Part shown: positions 23,286 to 34,500 of the stretch, one piece after another | Layout of the letters: every line of letters starts with the position of its first letter | Position numbering within the stretch: the stretch's first letter is position 1 | Assembly (NCBI GenBank): GCA_020631735.1 | Contig: CM036160.1 | Coordinates: 114,310,680-114,374,679 of the forward strand | Direction: 5' to 3' | From: Saccharum officinarum | Lineage: Eukaryota > Streptophyta > Magnoliopsida > Poales > Poaceae | DNA length: 64,000 bases | Notes under the pieces: model-generated | The model's database searches: none | Told to the model about the DNA's origin: nothing | Seen by the model: the letters and a program-made list of their open reading frames with translations, nothing else | Made by a program: the position numbers and the translations under genes

Positions 23286-25392
23286 AGCCTCAGGAAATTC
23301 AAACATATCCTTGATGTTGAGGAAAAGTCAACCCCTTCCTCCCCTCAATATTTTGGAGATTCTTCCTGTGTAATATTCTGCCCTGTATAGAGCTTGTCTT
23401 TCATATATGGAAAAAGTTTGGCTACAAATTGCATTCTCCGTGAGAACACTTAGCATTCCTATCAGAAATTTGTTGACGCGATGCTGATGCACTGTAGCAA
23501 AATTCGCAACAGGAATAATCTGCATTATGCTGTGGTGTTGATACCATTAAGAATTTTGTGGAGAGTGTCTGGCATTTGAATTGGGTTCACTTGTCATGTA
23601 GTATATTTTGAATTTTGATGCCTAACATTTGCAAATTCTTGACAACTTTTGCGTGAGATTCAGGGCACAGGACACACTATACAGCTCAAATTCTCAAGGC
23701 CAAATACGTATACGAATACGAGTGGAAAATAACATCTAGAAACTTTTTTTTCTATCCTTTCTATATCTGATACCTGTCACGTATGGTATACTTTATATAT
23801 TTGCAATTGGTAATGGGGGATGATAATTTACAGGAAGGAAGGAATTGAATCCGATCGATTTGGATTTCTGAGCGGAGCTGCGCGATGTCTGGCTGGAATG
23901 ACGTGTCACAACGGCCGGAAGATGACCGGCGCGCCGTGCTGCGGGTTGAGTATCATGGCACCCTCGGCGCGTGTACGTACGCCGGCGACAGCCGGAACTC
24001 GCAGCGCTGCAGCACCATGGCCAAGGCGATCTTGGCCTCCATGAGCGCCAGGTACTGGCCGATGCACACCCGCACGCCGCCGCCGAACGGCATGAACGCC
24101 ATCTGCTGCCGCGGCCGGCGGTCGCCGCCGTCGTCCGCAAAGCGCGCGGGGTTGAACTCCGTGGCGTCGGCGCCCCACACGTCGGCGTCGTGGTGCACGG
24201 CCATGATGGGCACCATGACCTCCGTGCCCGCCGGCACTACGCAGCCGCCGAGCTCCACGTCCCGCTTCGCCTTCCGGATCATGGCCACCGCCGGCGGGTA
24301 GAGCCTGAGCGTCTCGTTGACGACCATCCCGAGCGTCCTGAGCCTGGGGAGGTGGTCCTTGGTGGGGACGCCCCGGCGGCCGCAGACGTCGACGACCTCC
24401 CTGCGAGCGCTGTCCTGCCACTCCGGGTGCATGGCGAGCGCGACGGTGGCCCAGGTGAGGAGGCTGGTCAGCGTCTCCAGCCCGGCGAAGAAGAAGTTCT
24501 TGGACTCCTCGATGATCTCGTCCGCCGTCATGGCCGGGGCCATGAAGCTCATGAAGTCCCTCATGCCGCCGGCGCGCCCGTGATCCCGGCCGCTGCCTCG
24601 GTGGTCGTCGCCGCCGCTCTGCAGGCCGGCGACGAGCTTGGCCAGGAGGCTCCTGATCTCCCTGTCCAGCTGCCACACACGCCTGTTCCTCCTGGTGGGC
24701 AGGAACCTGTAGCCCGGGATGAAGACCTTGCTGTGGGCCTCGGTGGCGTAGCTGGCATGCTCGGCCTGCAGCCGGAACACGGCGCTGCCCTCGTCGCTGT
24801 TGCGGCCGAACGTGGCGACGGTGATGGCCTCCTTCGGCAGCCGCTGGTACCACTCCGCCACGTCCACCTCCACCTCGCTGGACCTGCCCGCCGCCGCCGA
24901 CGACGGTAGCAGCACGAGCTCCTCCAGCATCCGTTGCACGGTGTCGGCGACGAAGGGCGCGAGCAGCTTGAGGTTCTCGGCGTTGAAGGCGGGCGTAAGG
25001 ATCTTGCGGCGGCGCGCCCACTCGTCGCCGTGGAGGTTGCTGAGGCCGAGGCCCTCGAACTGGCGAATCAGCGGGTGCGCCTCGTATCGGTCGAAATGCT
25101 CCGATCGCGACAACAGCACCTCCCGGATCAGCTCCGGCTCGCTCACGACCAGACGCGGCGTCCTCCCGAACCAAATCAGATGCATTGGACCTGCACGGAT
25201 ATATGCATTTGCATATATTAATTTGCATGCTTGCGCGCCAAAACATATATAGTTAACACAAACTATATAACTCGAACTCAAATCAATTATTCTCATTTTT
25301 AAAAAAAAACGTTTTACCAGTACGATATGCTAGTTTTCATCATGTGTACTGTACATTATGAATATATATATATAAATAATAATGTCGCCTAG

Positions 25393-25528
25393 TACTTCCT
25401 CCGTTCTAAATTATAAGACGTTTTGACTTTCTTATCTAGACATAGTGTATATCTAAATACACAGCAAAAGCTACGAAAAATCTAGAAAAGTCAAAGCGTC
25501 TTATATATAATTTGGAACCGAGGGAGTA
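25393..25528. mobile_element. Stowaway-like MITE in the P450 intron
   Basis: TA-bounded; left TACTTCCTCCGTTCTAAATT, right AATTTGGAACCGAGGGAGTA, inner AAGACGTTTTGACTTT pairs with AAAGTCAAAGCGTCTT. 136 bp. Confidence 0.85.
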
Positions 25529-25837
25529 ATATTTTTGACAAAATAAAGCACACACTTCGCTCGAGTTGTAGGCACATATCTCAAGTTTTGATCAAACAAT
25601 GCAAGTTGACATATGAAACTAATCATCCAACGTCGAATCAGCAGGCATTAACGCATGTGATAGCATGGCAAGGCAAGTGCAATGATCTCTAGCTCTACTG
25701 GCCGGTTGCCGTGGAGCGAAGCTAAGCCAGCACTTAACTTGAGTGTTTTCATGTGGACAAATCACACAATTCATTAACTGACCAACAAACAAGATTCGTC
25801 GTCCATCACTTGATCAAACGCAGATGCTTGCCTCTAT

Positions 25838-25859
25838 AGCTAGCTAGCTAGCTAGCTAG
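25838..25859. repeat. Short (TAGC)n tract
   Basis: Five to six tandem TAGC units in the P450 intron. Confidence 0.8.
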
Positions 25860-27181
25860 GTTGTCCTTTCCATATTATACTCCACAGACCGTTGAAAAAC
25901 AGCGGGAATTATCATCGATCGCCGCAAAGATTAGCATAAACTAATCGCCTCAACAGCGAGTAACCAACTGCAACTGGTTTGGATCCTCAACTGAAATGTA
26001 TATCTGAATGTCATATATGCATGCTGTGACCAATGCAGAGAGAGCAACTGAAGGAAGCACAAAGCAAGCATGAAGGCATGCATGTGCTCTACCTCTGGAT
26101 TGCCGGACGGATGGATCTACATATGAAAGTACATCCGGCTCATATGTAGCTAATCTCTTGAGATTACCAGTTGTTAATCTACTCACATTATCATTGACCT
26201 GCATGCATTGACACTTTGACAGCCTGGTGGAGAGATGGATGGATCATATATATACTTGCTGACAACATACACACACAGCCAAGGTTTGACTTGGGAGGCG
26301 GTTTTTTAATTTGCAGATGATATGAATTTGTTAGCTATAGCTTGCTGTCATCACTAGTACCAAAAGTGATGGAGGCAAGTAGATAGTGGCGGTAGGATAT
26401 ATAGGAATATAGGTAGGATACAGTAGTACCAAAGTGAAATTGAAATGAAATGAAGGTCACCTAATCGAGCATAGTTTAGAGTTTGTGCTCTTGTTTCTAT
26501 TTGCAAAAGCATGGAAGCATGTCCCCTCCTTTCCTGCGGTTTACGCGTGAGCGTCCACTCATTTGTATATGTAGTATACGCGCAAATGCACGCTTTTCTT
26601 TTCTTGTTTAAGTTTCATTCATGTGAAGTTGGAACTGGTAAACCTGTAAAGTTGCACCGTTGTTTTTTGTTTTTGGCTTGTCCGAAAAAGAAAAAAAAAC
26701 ACAAAGAAACCATAACGACGACGACAAAGAAAATAAAAAGGTTTCGAAGAAAAGTGGCAAGGCATGCAGTAGCTAGTTAGGAATAATCCAAATTTGATCG
26801 AGAGATCAATCTCAGTTCGTAAGCAAATTAAAGAGCTGGATTGATTGATGAAGACTGAAGAATAGTATATAGTAATATAATTACCGTACCGTAGAGCTTC
26901 CTCCAATGGTGGTAGAAGGCGAGCACCCTGGAGGACGTCGTGCGGCGCTGGCGCGCGCGGGGCGGGAGGAGCGTCCACCATGAGGCGACCAGCTCGATGG
27001 AGCTGCCGAAGAGAGAGCGGTAGCCCGGCCCGCGCACGCCGTGGCGCGCGAAGTGGCGCTCTCCCGGCGCGCCGCCACCACAGCGCCTCCATGAGCCGCC
27101 GCGCGGCTAGGTGGAGGCACAGCCACACGCGCGGCGAGCGCGCCTGCGCTTCCACCACACGGCCACGGCCACACGTCTCAT

Positions 27182-28453
27182 GGCGGCGGTGGATGATGGC
27201 CGGGTGGCACGTACACCGGCGTGGAAGGAGAAGAAGAAGCAGGCAGGCAGGCAGCTGCTAGCTGCCCCGCGCGCGCCGCGCCCTTTGGTGGACGAGGCAG
27301 GAGGCCGCAATGGCGTAGTACGCCTTGCCTTGCCGCCGCCGTCGCCTGGTTTTATATATATAGATAGCTGCTGGGTGCTGGTGCTGCTGGCAACAGCAGA
27401 AGCCGAGGAATTCTTGGAAGGCTGCGACTGCGACTCTGCGAGCGAGCTTTTCGTATTTGATTGAATTGAATAATGAATATATATACCTTACTGGCTTACT
27501 GTCGTCCAGGTTACTGCCATGGAGTACATTGCGATTTTTTTTTATTTTCTCCTTATTAATTAACATTTTAAAGGGATGATATATTTATATTATTCTTCAT
27601 TCGTTCCTGGGTAGGTGAGCAATGGCCACAAAGTTTGAAACGAATGAAAGCATCCTATAAGATTCAATATACATGGGGCCGGCCATGGTCGTTGAATCTG
27701 GGAGGAAAAAGGGGTTTCACATTGCATTTGGTCTGGATTGGATTTTGATGTCCAAAATCCAGCCAGTTGACGCGCGCAATACTTGGCTCGTTTGAAATGC
27801 GGGCAGCTTAGATCGGAAAGGCAGAAGAACGTACTAACGATATGCTATGTGTCCATGCTTTACCGAACCGCATCTTTTTTGTGAAAAAAAAAAGAAAGAA
27901 AAGAAGAGCGAGAGCGACCAAGTCATGTTGAAAGGCAGAGACATGTTGTTTGTTGTGTTCAAGTAGTCGTCGTCGTCGTCTAGCCTCTAGCATGCCTTTT
28001 CAAAAACCACCACCCTTGTTTACCTGCCCATCATATGTACATTTATATTTATATATAGACTCATATAAATATATATGTATCTTTGCATTGAGGCACCCTG
28101 GGGTGGGGCCGCTCGCAGCACAAGCGCAAGAGTAGGCAGGCAGGGGCGCGCACTTGGGGGGCGGTTGCGGCTGCTTTTGTGATGCTGTCCCTCCGGAAAA
28201 GCGGGGGGGTGCGGTGGTCGGGGCCCTGTCGCCGCCAGCCGCGCACAGTTGGCTCGCCACAGCCTGGCCTCCCCACGCTGCCACGCACCTGTTATGTGCA
28301 GTACCGATCTTATAAACATTGCCTCCTTATATACAGTAACGGGTCTCCTGAATAGTACCCTACCAGGTCCTTTCTGAACAGACTTACCCCCGTCGTAACA
28401 GTACTATGGTCTCACAAACAGTGCCCCAATCCTATATGTATACCAACGGGCTT
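27182..28453. other. P450 upstream region up to the assembly gap
   Basis: No supported gene. The last part (28290-28450) has a loose recurrence of AACAGTAC-like words. Nothing here looks like upstream exons of the glutamate synthase whose 3' end follows the gap. Confidence 0.4.
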
Positions 28454-28553
28454 NNNNNNNNNNNNNNNNNNNNNNNNNNNNNNNNNNNNNNNNNNNNNNN
28501 NNNNNNNNNNNNNNNNNNNNNNNNNNNNNNNNNNNNNNNNNNNNNNNNNNNNN
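28454..28553. other. Assembly gap, 100 N
   Basis: Exactly 100 undetermined bases, the conventional size for a scaffold gap of unknown length. Confidence 0.99.
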
Positions 28554-28838
28554 ATGCAGCTAAAGAGCTTGATTGAGGCCTATGTTGTAAGTGAACTGCT
28601 TTTCTTTACAAGTCGTGCATCAAATGTTTTCTATTCCTTAACTTTTGCTAATTTTTTATGTGTTTCAAAGGAAAAAACAGGCAGCGAGAAAGGAGCCACG
28701 ATTTTGAGGGAATGGGAGGCATATTTTGCCGCTCTTCTGGCAACTGGTACGCCCAGTGAAGAAGACTCGCCAGAGGCTTGTGCAGAGTTTGAGAGAGTAC
28801 TCGCCAAGCAAGCTACCACCCAGCTGTCTGCGAAGTGA
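28554..28838 (+). CDS. Ferredoxin-dependent glutamate synthase, last two exons (partial)
   Basis: Exon fragment 28554-28586 (starting at the gap edge, KSLIEAYV, donor GTAAGT) and terminal exon 28671-28838 (acceptor TTTCAAAG, stop TGA). Joined, they read LKSLIEAYV then [18 protein letters not shown], later [14 protein letters not shown], which is the characteristic extreme C-terminus of plant Fd-GOGAT (helix LIEAHVEKTGS, then PSEEDTPEAS). That enzyme makes two glutamates from glutamine and 2-oxoglutarate in the chloroplast using reduced ferredoxin, and is central to photorespiratory nitrogen recycling. The full protein has about 1,600 residues in about 33 exons; everything but about 67 residues is missing because of the gap. 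The stretch [11 protein letters not shown] replaces the usual more aromatic sequence and may reflect divergence. Confidence 0.85.
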   Translation: MQLKSLIEAYVVSELLFFTSRASNVFYSLTFANFLCVSKEKTGSEKGATILREWEAYFAALLATGTPSEEDSPEACAEFERVLAKQATTQLSAK

Positions 28839-29479
28839 TCGAATCAGACCACAGGAAGGTGTTCTCTATTTGATCCTCCTCGCAAAGTGATTTCCTCTGA
28901 TCGCTTCAAGAAAACTGAAAACCGTAACCGGCATACGAGGCATCGAAGTGCCCTTCTGAAGAATGCAATTTTGTGGAGGCTCTGCCCAGGCCATCTTTTG
29001 GAACTGAGCTAGCAGAACGACCGCAGGTTCTTCTCGACGCTCGTGCACCCTAGGTAACCCCTGTAAATTGGTTTGCTGACGCTAGGTTGCAAAGGCCCTC
29101 TTTGAACTGCTGCACTGTACAGATTCTTGGCTGTTGCCCTGTGTGATTATGTTTTGGTTAGATTATACGCGTCCAATGGAGGCATGCAAGTTGCATGCGC
29201 AATAGTACAGTAGGAGTACATGATAAATTGTAATACTATCAAGATGGATTTGAATGCTTGCTTCGTGAATGGACGAAACTGATGCTTGTGGCGCCATGCC
29301 CGTGGTGTGATCGCTCTGATTTGTGAAGGTTGGCATCCAATGTTTCTTTTGCAGAGGCCGGACTCCAACGGTTTCTCTTAGCAAAGGCTGGAATCCAATG
29401 CTTGGCGCGGTAACATTTATTGTCATTGTCTCATTGACAAGTTGAATTTTCCACTGTACAAAGTTAACAAGAATTCCGT
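28839..29479. other. 3' flank of the glutamate synthase gene
   Basis: Probable 3' UTR and downstream DNA; two related words (GCAGAGGCCGGACTCCAACG, GCAAAGGCTGGAATCCAATG) recur around 29350-29400. No gene. Confidence 0.4.
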
Positions 29480-29656
29480 GATCTGCCGCTGAAAAACGTA
29501 GAGCGTGGGCCAGGGAACAAATGTTCCATTTATACTCCGTATCTGCCGCTGAAAAACGTAGAGCGTGGGCCAGGGAACAAATGTTCCATTTATACTCCGT
29601 GATCTGCCGCTGAAAAACGTAGAGCGTGGGCCAAGGAACAAATGTTCCATTTATAC
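29480..29656. repeat. Three tandem copies of a 60/61-bp unit
   Basis: Units at 29480-29540, 29541-29600 and 29601-29656, each starting (G)ATCTGCCGCTGAAAAACG and including GGGAACAAATGTTCC, itself a palindrome. Copies are almost identical (one CAGGG to CAAGG change in the third), so the expansion is recent. Confidence 0.95.
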
Positions 29657-30055
29657 GCAATCCCTGCTGAAGAAGGCTTGTGCCGTGCGATACTACTATA
29701 CAAGTGTGGTTATATTTGTTTGTATTCCAACCATTTGATAGCCACTTGTTGTGTTGTCACCTTAACTCGAAGGCTTTTTTACTTCCATAGCCACTTCTTG
29801 TGTTGTCAGAAAGCGGATCTAAAAAATTCTTGATTACGCTCTTTCTGGAGGTTCCACATGACGTAAATGGTCAAACCATTGAAACGTAAACGGCCAAGCC
29901 ATTGAAACGCCGCCTTTGCTCTTTTTTATCCTTTTGTGTTTTTGCTTTCCACCAACCACCTACAAGTGGTTTAGTAGGGATTAAAGGGGAATCGAAGAGA
30001 ATTACATCCCATTCCCTCGAATCCCAATGTGAAGGGAATTAACCGAACAGATGAT

Positions 30056-31207
30056 TAGACTCGGGCGTGGGACGGACTAACCCGCTTGCACCGCACCTCC
30101 GCATAAAATATAAAAAAAACCATCGATGCGCACTCAGCTCCGTACAGCGGCCGCCACAGGCGATAACGCCGCTCCCACCCCCGCCGGTCAACACCGCTGG
30201 CTCCGCACCGTCCGTGTCTCTGCCCCACCCTCCCCTTCCTCTCTCGACGTGGCCCAAAGCGCGGCCACCTCCACGCGCTATGCACGACCGGCCCGGCGGT
30301 GCCCTAGCTGTGCAGCACAGACCCCGCGGGGTGACCGCTCGCTTGCATCGCGCGCCGCGCGCCTCCGCCCCACTCTGTCTCGCTGCTCTTTCCACCAGAT
30401 CCATTGCGCGGCGAGAGATACGATGGTGGTAGGGACTGTGGTGCCGGCTGCAGGAGCTACGGGGGGCTGCGTGTTGAGCCCACAATACCAGCGGCCACGA
30501 AGGGGTCCCCGCCGGCCTCATAGTAGGCGGAGTACATCTGGTCGATGGTGGCGACGGCGCAGCTGTCTCCAATGAACTCTACACGCCGACAAGCCTCCAT
30601 TTCGCAAGCAACAATTAGATGTTGCGATGTGCTGAAAACGCATGTTGCAATCATAAGTTTCAAGTGTTTCGGATGTTTCAGAGGTATTTGCAATTGTTTC
30701 AGATGAATGTTGCAAAAGGTCAGAGTTGCATATGTTGCAATTGTTGTATACGTATGTTGCAAAGGTATGTTCCTAATGTTTCATCTGTGTTTTTGAACGT
30801 ATTGTTGCAATTGTGTTTTATCTGAAGGTTACATGTGTTTCACACATATGCTGCAAGTGTTTTATCTGGATATTTCATATGTTTGCAATGGTTTTCAAGT
30901 GTTTTTCATGTGTTTTTGTAAGTGTTTCAGAAGCACGTTTCAACTGTTTCATTTATCTTCAGACGTATATTACAAGCATTCATCTAGATGTTTTAAAAGT
31001 AGATCGGGTGTTGCACATATTGCAATACACGTGAGAAGCGAAAGGGATGCAAGCAGTCCCCGCGCATGGTCCGGCAGCGCGAGCCCCGCATGGGCACGTG
31101 AAACCCAAGTGCATGTGGGAGCATCTGTTTTTTTTTCGAGCGCGGGAAACTACAGCACGAACTTATAAATGCGGGCCTAAGCTGGACGTCCGGTACTCCG
31201 GACGCTA
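30056..31207 (+). repeat. TTGCAA-rich dispersed repeat, copy 2
   Basis: GC-rich block to about 30600, then to about 31025 a run of degenerate units such as GTTGCAAxxGTTTCAxxTGTTTCA, then GC-rich and a terminus CCGGACGCTAGTC matching the ends of copies 1 and 3. No ORF with a known domain. Confidence 0.6.
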
Positions 31208-31521
31208 GTCGTCCCGTTTCGGAAAGGCAACAATTGCCTCCCCTACATTGGAATATAGCCCACAAGTAAAAAAGACGGATCTATATTGCCAAAACATATA
31301 AAAACCGTGTCACAATCCCCTTCATTACATACAATAGATACAAAAGCAAAACAAAATAACGCTCGAAAAAGTCTGCTGCAAGCACTAGCAGAACAAGTGA
31401 AGGAAGGCAAGGAATATACATTCTCGCTACCAGCTTCTACAAAGATAAAAGTGAAACAAAAAAGAGATTCTATACCAAGAATATACAGAGACGTGGTACT
31501 GCAGCAACTCTGAACAACCCC

Positions 31522-34500
31522 CTACCTTGGGCTGTTCCAGGGTGACGAAGGTTTGTATGGGAAACCATGGGACGTGGATCCATGCCCTAAATCGAGGCTG
31601 TGGAGCTGTTCCATCAATTGTGACCGTCGTTCTTTGAAGAAATCTAGCCTGGTTGTTAGTTCAACCAAAGTGGATGACGGCACAGACGGCGGTCTCCCAT
31701 ATTCGACACCCTGCTGCAAATCACAACAGGAGATTGAAAACTCAAACCCAAGTATTTTTTTTCCTGAAAAACGTTAGTGCAGCATAATAACCAGGGGTTT
31801 CTCTTACTTCTGTTGTTCTGGGGATGTTCACCAACATTGGCCCTCCTCTGCAGGCACACTTGTTGATGCCTCCCTTGAATCACTCAAGGAGGTGTCCAAG
31901 GAATGCTTTAGGGAGAACGGCCTTGAAGAACCATGAGATAGCACATGCTGCTTGATGCTTCTCCAGTGGGATGTGCTCGGCAAGCTCTCCTGTTAGAATA
32001 TCAGTGTGTCTTAGAGTCATCTGGCTATAATTCAATCATTGACGTTTATATTTCTCTTAGAACCTGGGGACCAAGATGCATGGAAAATTAACTGTTACTG
32101 TCTATTATCCTTAGTGTTTGATCTACTCAAAATGGTTTCTTAGGGTCTAGGTTGGACACTGAACCAAAAAATAAAAAAATTATTGATTTTGAGTTGAATC
32201 TACAGGACAGCGCGCCACTAGTCCCAGCACTGCCCCTATAATAAGTAGAGCTGATTGAGCTTGTAAAATACTACTATTAAAGTGCACCCATGGAGCTCAT
32301 GTCAACTAACTTGTGCTTTGATTTTCTCAAGTTGTGTAAAGTATAGCAAGACAAGATATTTGTAAACAGCTAACCTCATTTCTTTGCTTCTTCTCTTGAT
32401 TACAGAAAGCAATGCTCCTATCAAATCCAGTTTGGACAATGTTCCTGGTAGCAGTAAAATATTGCATATTCAATGAATTGCAACTAGTAAAAATAATTAA
32501 GGAATATGATACATCGAACAAGCTTACAAACATTCTGCATTTGTTACTAAAATATGTAGCTCCCAAATATTTGGACTTGAAGGCACATAATCTAACAACA
32601 GCTGAAAAGAATAATAAAATATTGTCTTACTGCGAGAGATGATTTGGAAGGTGTTGAGGAAGATCATTTGCATCTGCTGAAGAGCTATACTGGTGCTGGC
32701 GCTGTTGATTGAGTTGGAGATGCAGCTCTGCAACCTTCTGTTTTAATCTTGCAACATCAGCTTCTGCGAGAGCAATTTCCTCAAGCTCTGCCTTTGTCTA
32801 AAGAGAAGTGCATAGAAAACAGAGGACACCACAAAATAAGCCCAGTAAGTATGTAACTGTTGAAGAACAACTTGCTTATGATTCCAGTACCTTTGAGTCC
32901 ATGGAGCGCGAACTAGAAAATTGTGAAGAAGACATGCTTAGTCCAACCTCCAGTGCAGCTCTAAGATCCCTTTCAGCCTGTAGCTGCTCTTGCAACCTTG
33001 ACACCTAATGAACAAACAAGTGTGATCATACTCAGCACCAAACTCTCAAAAAGAGGCACTTGCAGATGTTATGTGGACAATTTTCTAAAGCTGGTTGCAA
33101 CAAAACAAAATGTAACAAATATGCACACAACAAATGGTTTCTGATATATTTTGGATGCATAAAAGCAGACAAATCGATGCTAGTAGAATAAGGCATACAT
33201 CCTGTTCCAGAGCCACACGCCGCTCGTGTAGTGCTTGTTTTCTTCTTTCCAAACTTGCCTGTAGGATTGCATTACCTCTAGCCTGAGAAACATATATAGT
33301 TAGGTACCAAGATTCACCTAAATCAAGAACTGATGCACATGCAGTCTTCTTTTCCTTACCTCCTTTGCAATCCTGATCTGCAAGTCATTCTTCATTACCT
33401 CAAGTCGTTGGATAGCAAGCCTGCAATTTTTTTTTTTTGGGGGGGGGGGGATAGTTAGCATAAATCATGTAATTTTTTAGGTGAAATAGCTTTAAGAATC
33501 GAACTCCACAGTACAAAGCAATCATGTAAAAATGTAAATTTAGTCTGCAGCATGACTAGGAACTTACTCTTCTTCACCTGATGGATCAACTAACTCCAAC
33601 CGTTGGCCCTTTCTCGCCTGCATAAGCCATATGTGCAAATCAGTAAGGTCAACGTACTACAGTCGATCATTATAGAAAAACATTTCCAAGAATAATCTGA
33701 AGAAAATTAGTGTGCTATAGAAGCGTGTCTGGTAATGTCTTCCCTAAGAAAACCATAATTTTTGGTGGAAGATATTACAGAACCATAGGTCTAGCTATGT
33801 AGCATTAAAAAAATATGAACATATGAAGGGAAAAGCAGTAGAAGAGCAGACTTATTGCTTACATTGCTCCGTCCCCATAAGTTAGTACGCTTCACATGCT
33901 GCTGAGTTCCATTGGGTTTGCTAGAGTGTCTGTCATTGGAATATTCAGCTGCACGACCAGGTAATGGAATTCCAGCATCCAAAGACAGAAGAATCTCTCC
34001 CACTGATAATGGAGTTTCATGAGTGAACACCAGATTTGATGGATCCTTTCCATTTTCTGTTAAACGACTTAGGGGAGCATCATTTAAATCTACATTTGAT
34101 TCAAATGTGTTATCCTCAACAGAGAGCTCAGCGTCTGAATTTTTGCCATTAACTTCCTGTTGTCCATCCAATAGAGTAGGAAAGCAAATCGTGTTATGAC
34201 ATTAACAAATGAACATGCTACTCAAATAAAAAAATAAAAGTATAATCTAGCTAAGCTTTAGAAGGGGATGGGGATACAATCTAGATAAACATGTCTAAAA
34301 CATGAGCTACAATATGTTAAACATAGTCAATAACACATGTCCTCAGTGAAAATGGAAGTAAACTTTTCTTTGCATTTTTTCTCTATCGCCTTAAAAATAT
34401 ATAAGGCAAGTGCATGGTTAGCAGCGCAATATGTCACTACAGATAAAAACAGAAAAAAAAAACATATCAAACCTTGTAGTCATTGAGGTCAGCACGGGCA

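Larger units (their letters stand above)
23906..27181 (-). pseudogene. Cytochrome P450 of the CYP72 clan, CYP734A-like, with frame breaks
   Basis: Two exons on the minus strand: exon 1 about 27181-26890, exon 2 from 25190, with an intron of about 1.7 kb (donor TACG|GTACGG, acceptor TGCAG|GTCCAATG). Exon 2 is one long frame with the P450 hallmarks: EAHPLIRQFEGLGL, WARRRKILTPAFN (C helix), the I helix FFFAGLETLTSLLTW, ETLRLYPP (ExxR), FNPARFADD, and the heme loop FGGGVRVCIG. CYP734A enzymes of the ER inactivate brassinosteroids by C-26 hydroxylation. Breaks: exon 1 changes frame near 27060, again near 26985 (before LMVDAPPAP) and near 26925; the ATG at 27181 runs only 24 codons to a stop. At the 3' end the frame closes at 23953, while the family's terminal NPQHGAP segment lies one frame over, ending at 23906. 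Either a decayed gene or indel errors in GC-rich DNA. Confidence 0.75.

Noticed and set aside
23971..24909. 312-codon plus-strand ORF
   Set aside because: Shadow of P450 exon 2; low-complexity Val/His/Ala product.
29163..29660. 165-codon minus-strand ORF with repeated peptide
   Set aside because: Created by the 60-bp tandem repeat; no domain and downstream of a gene.
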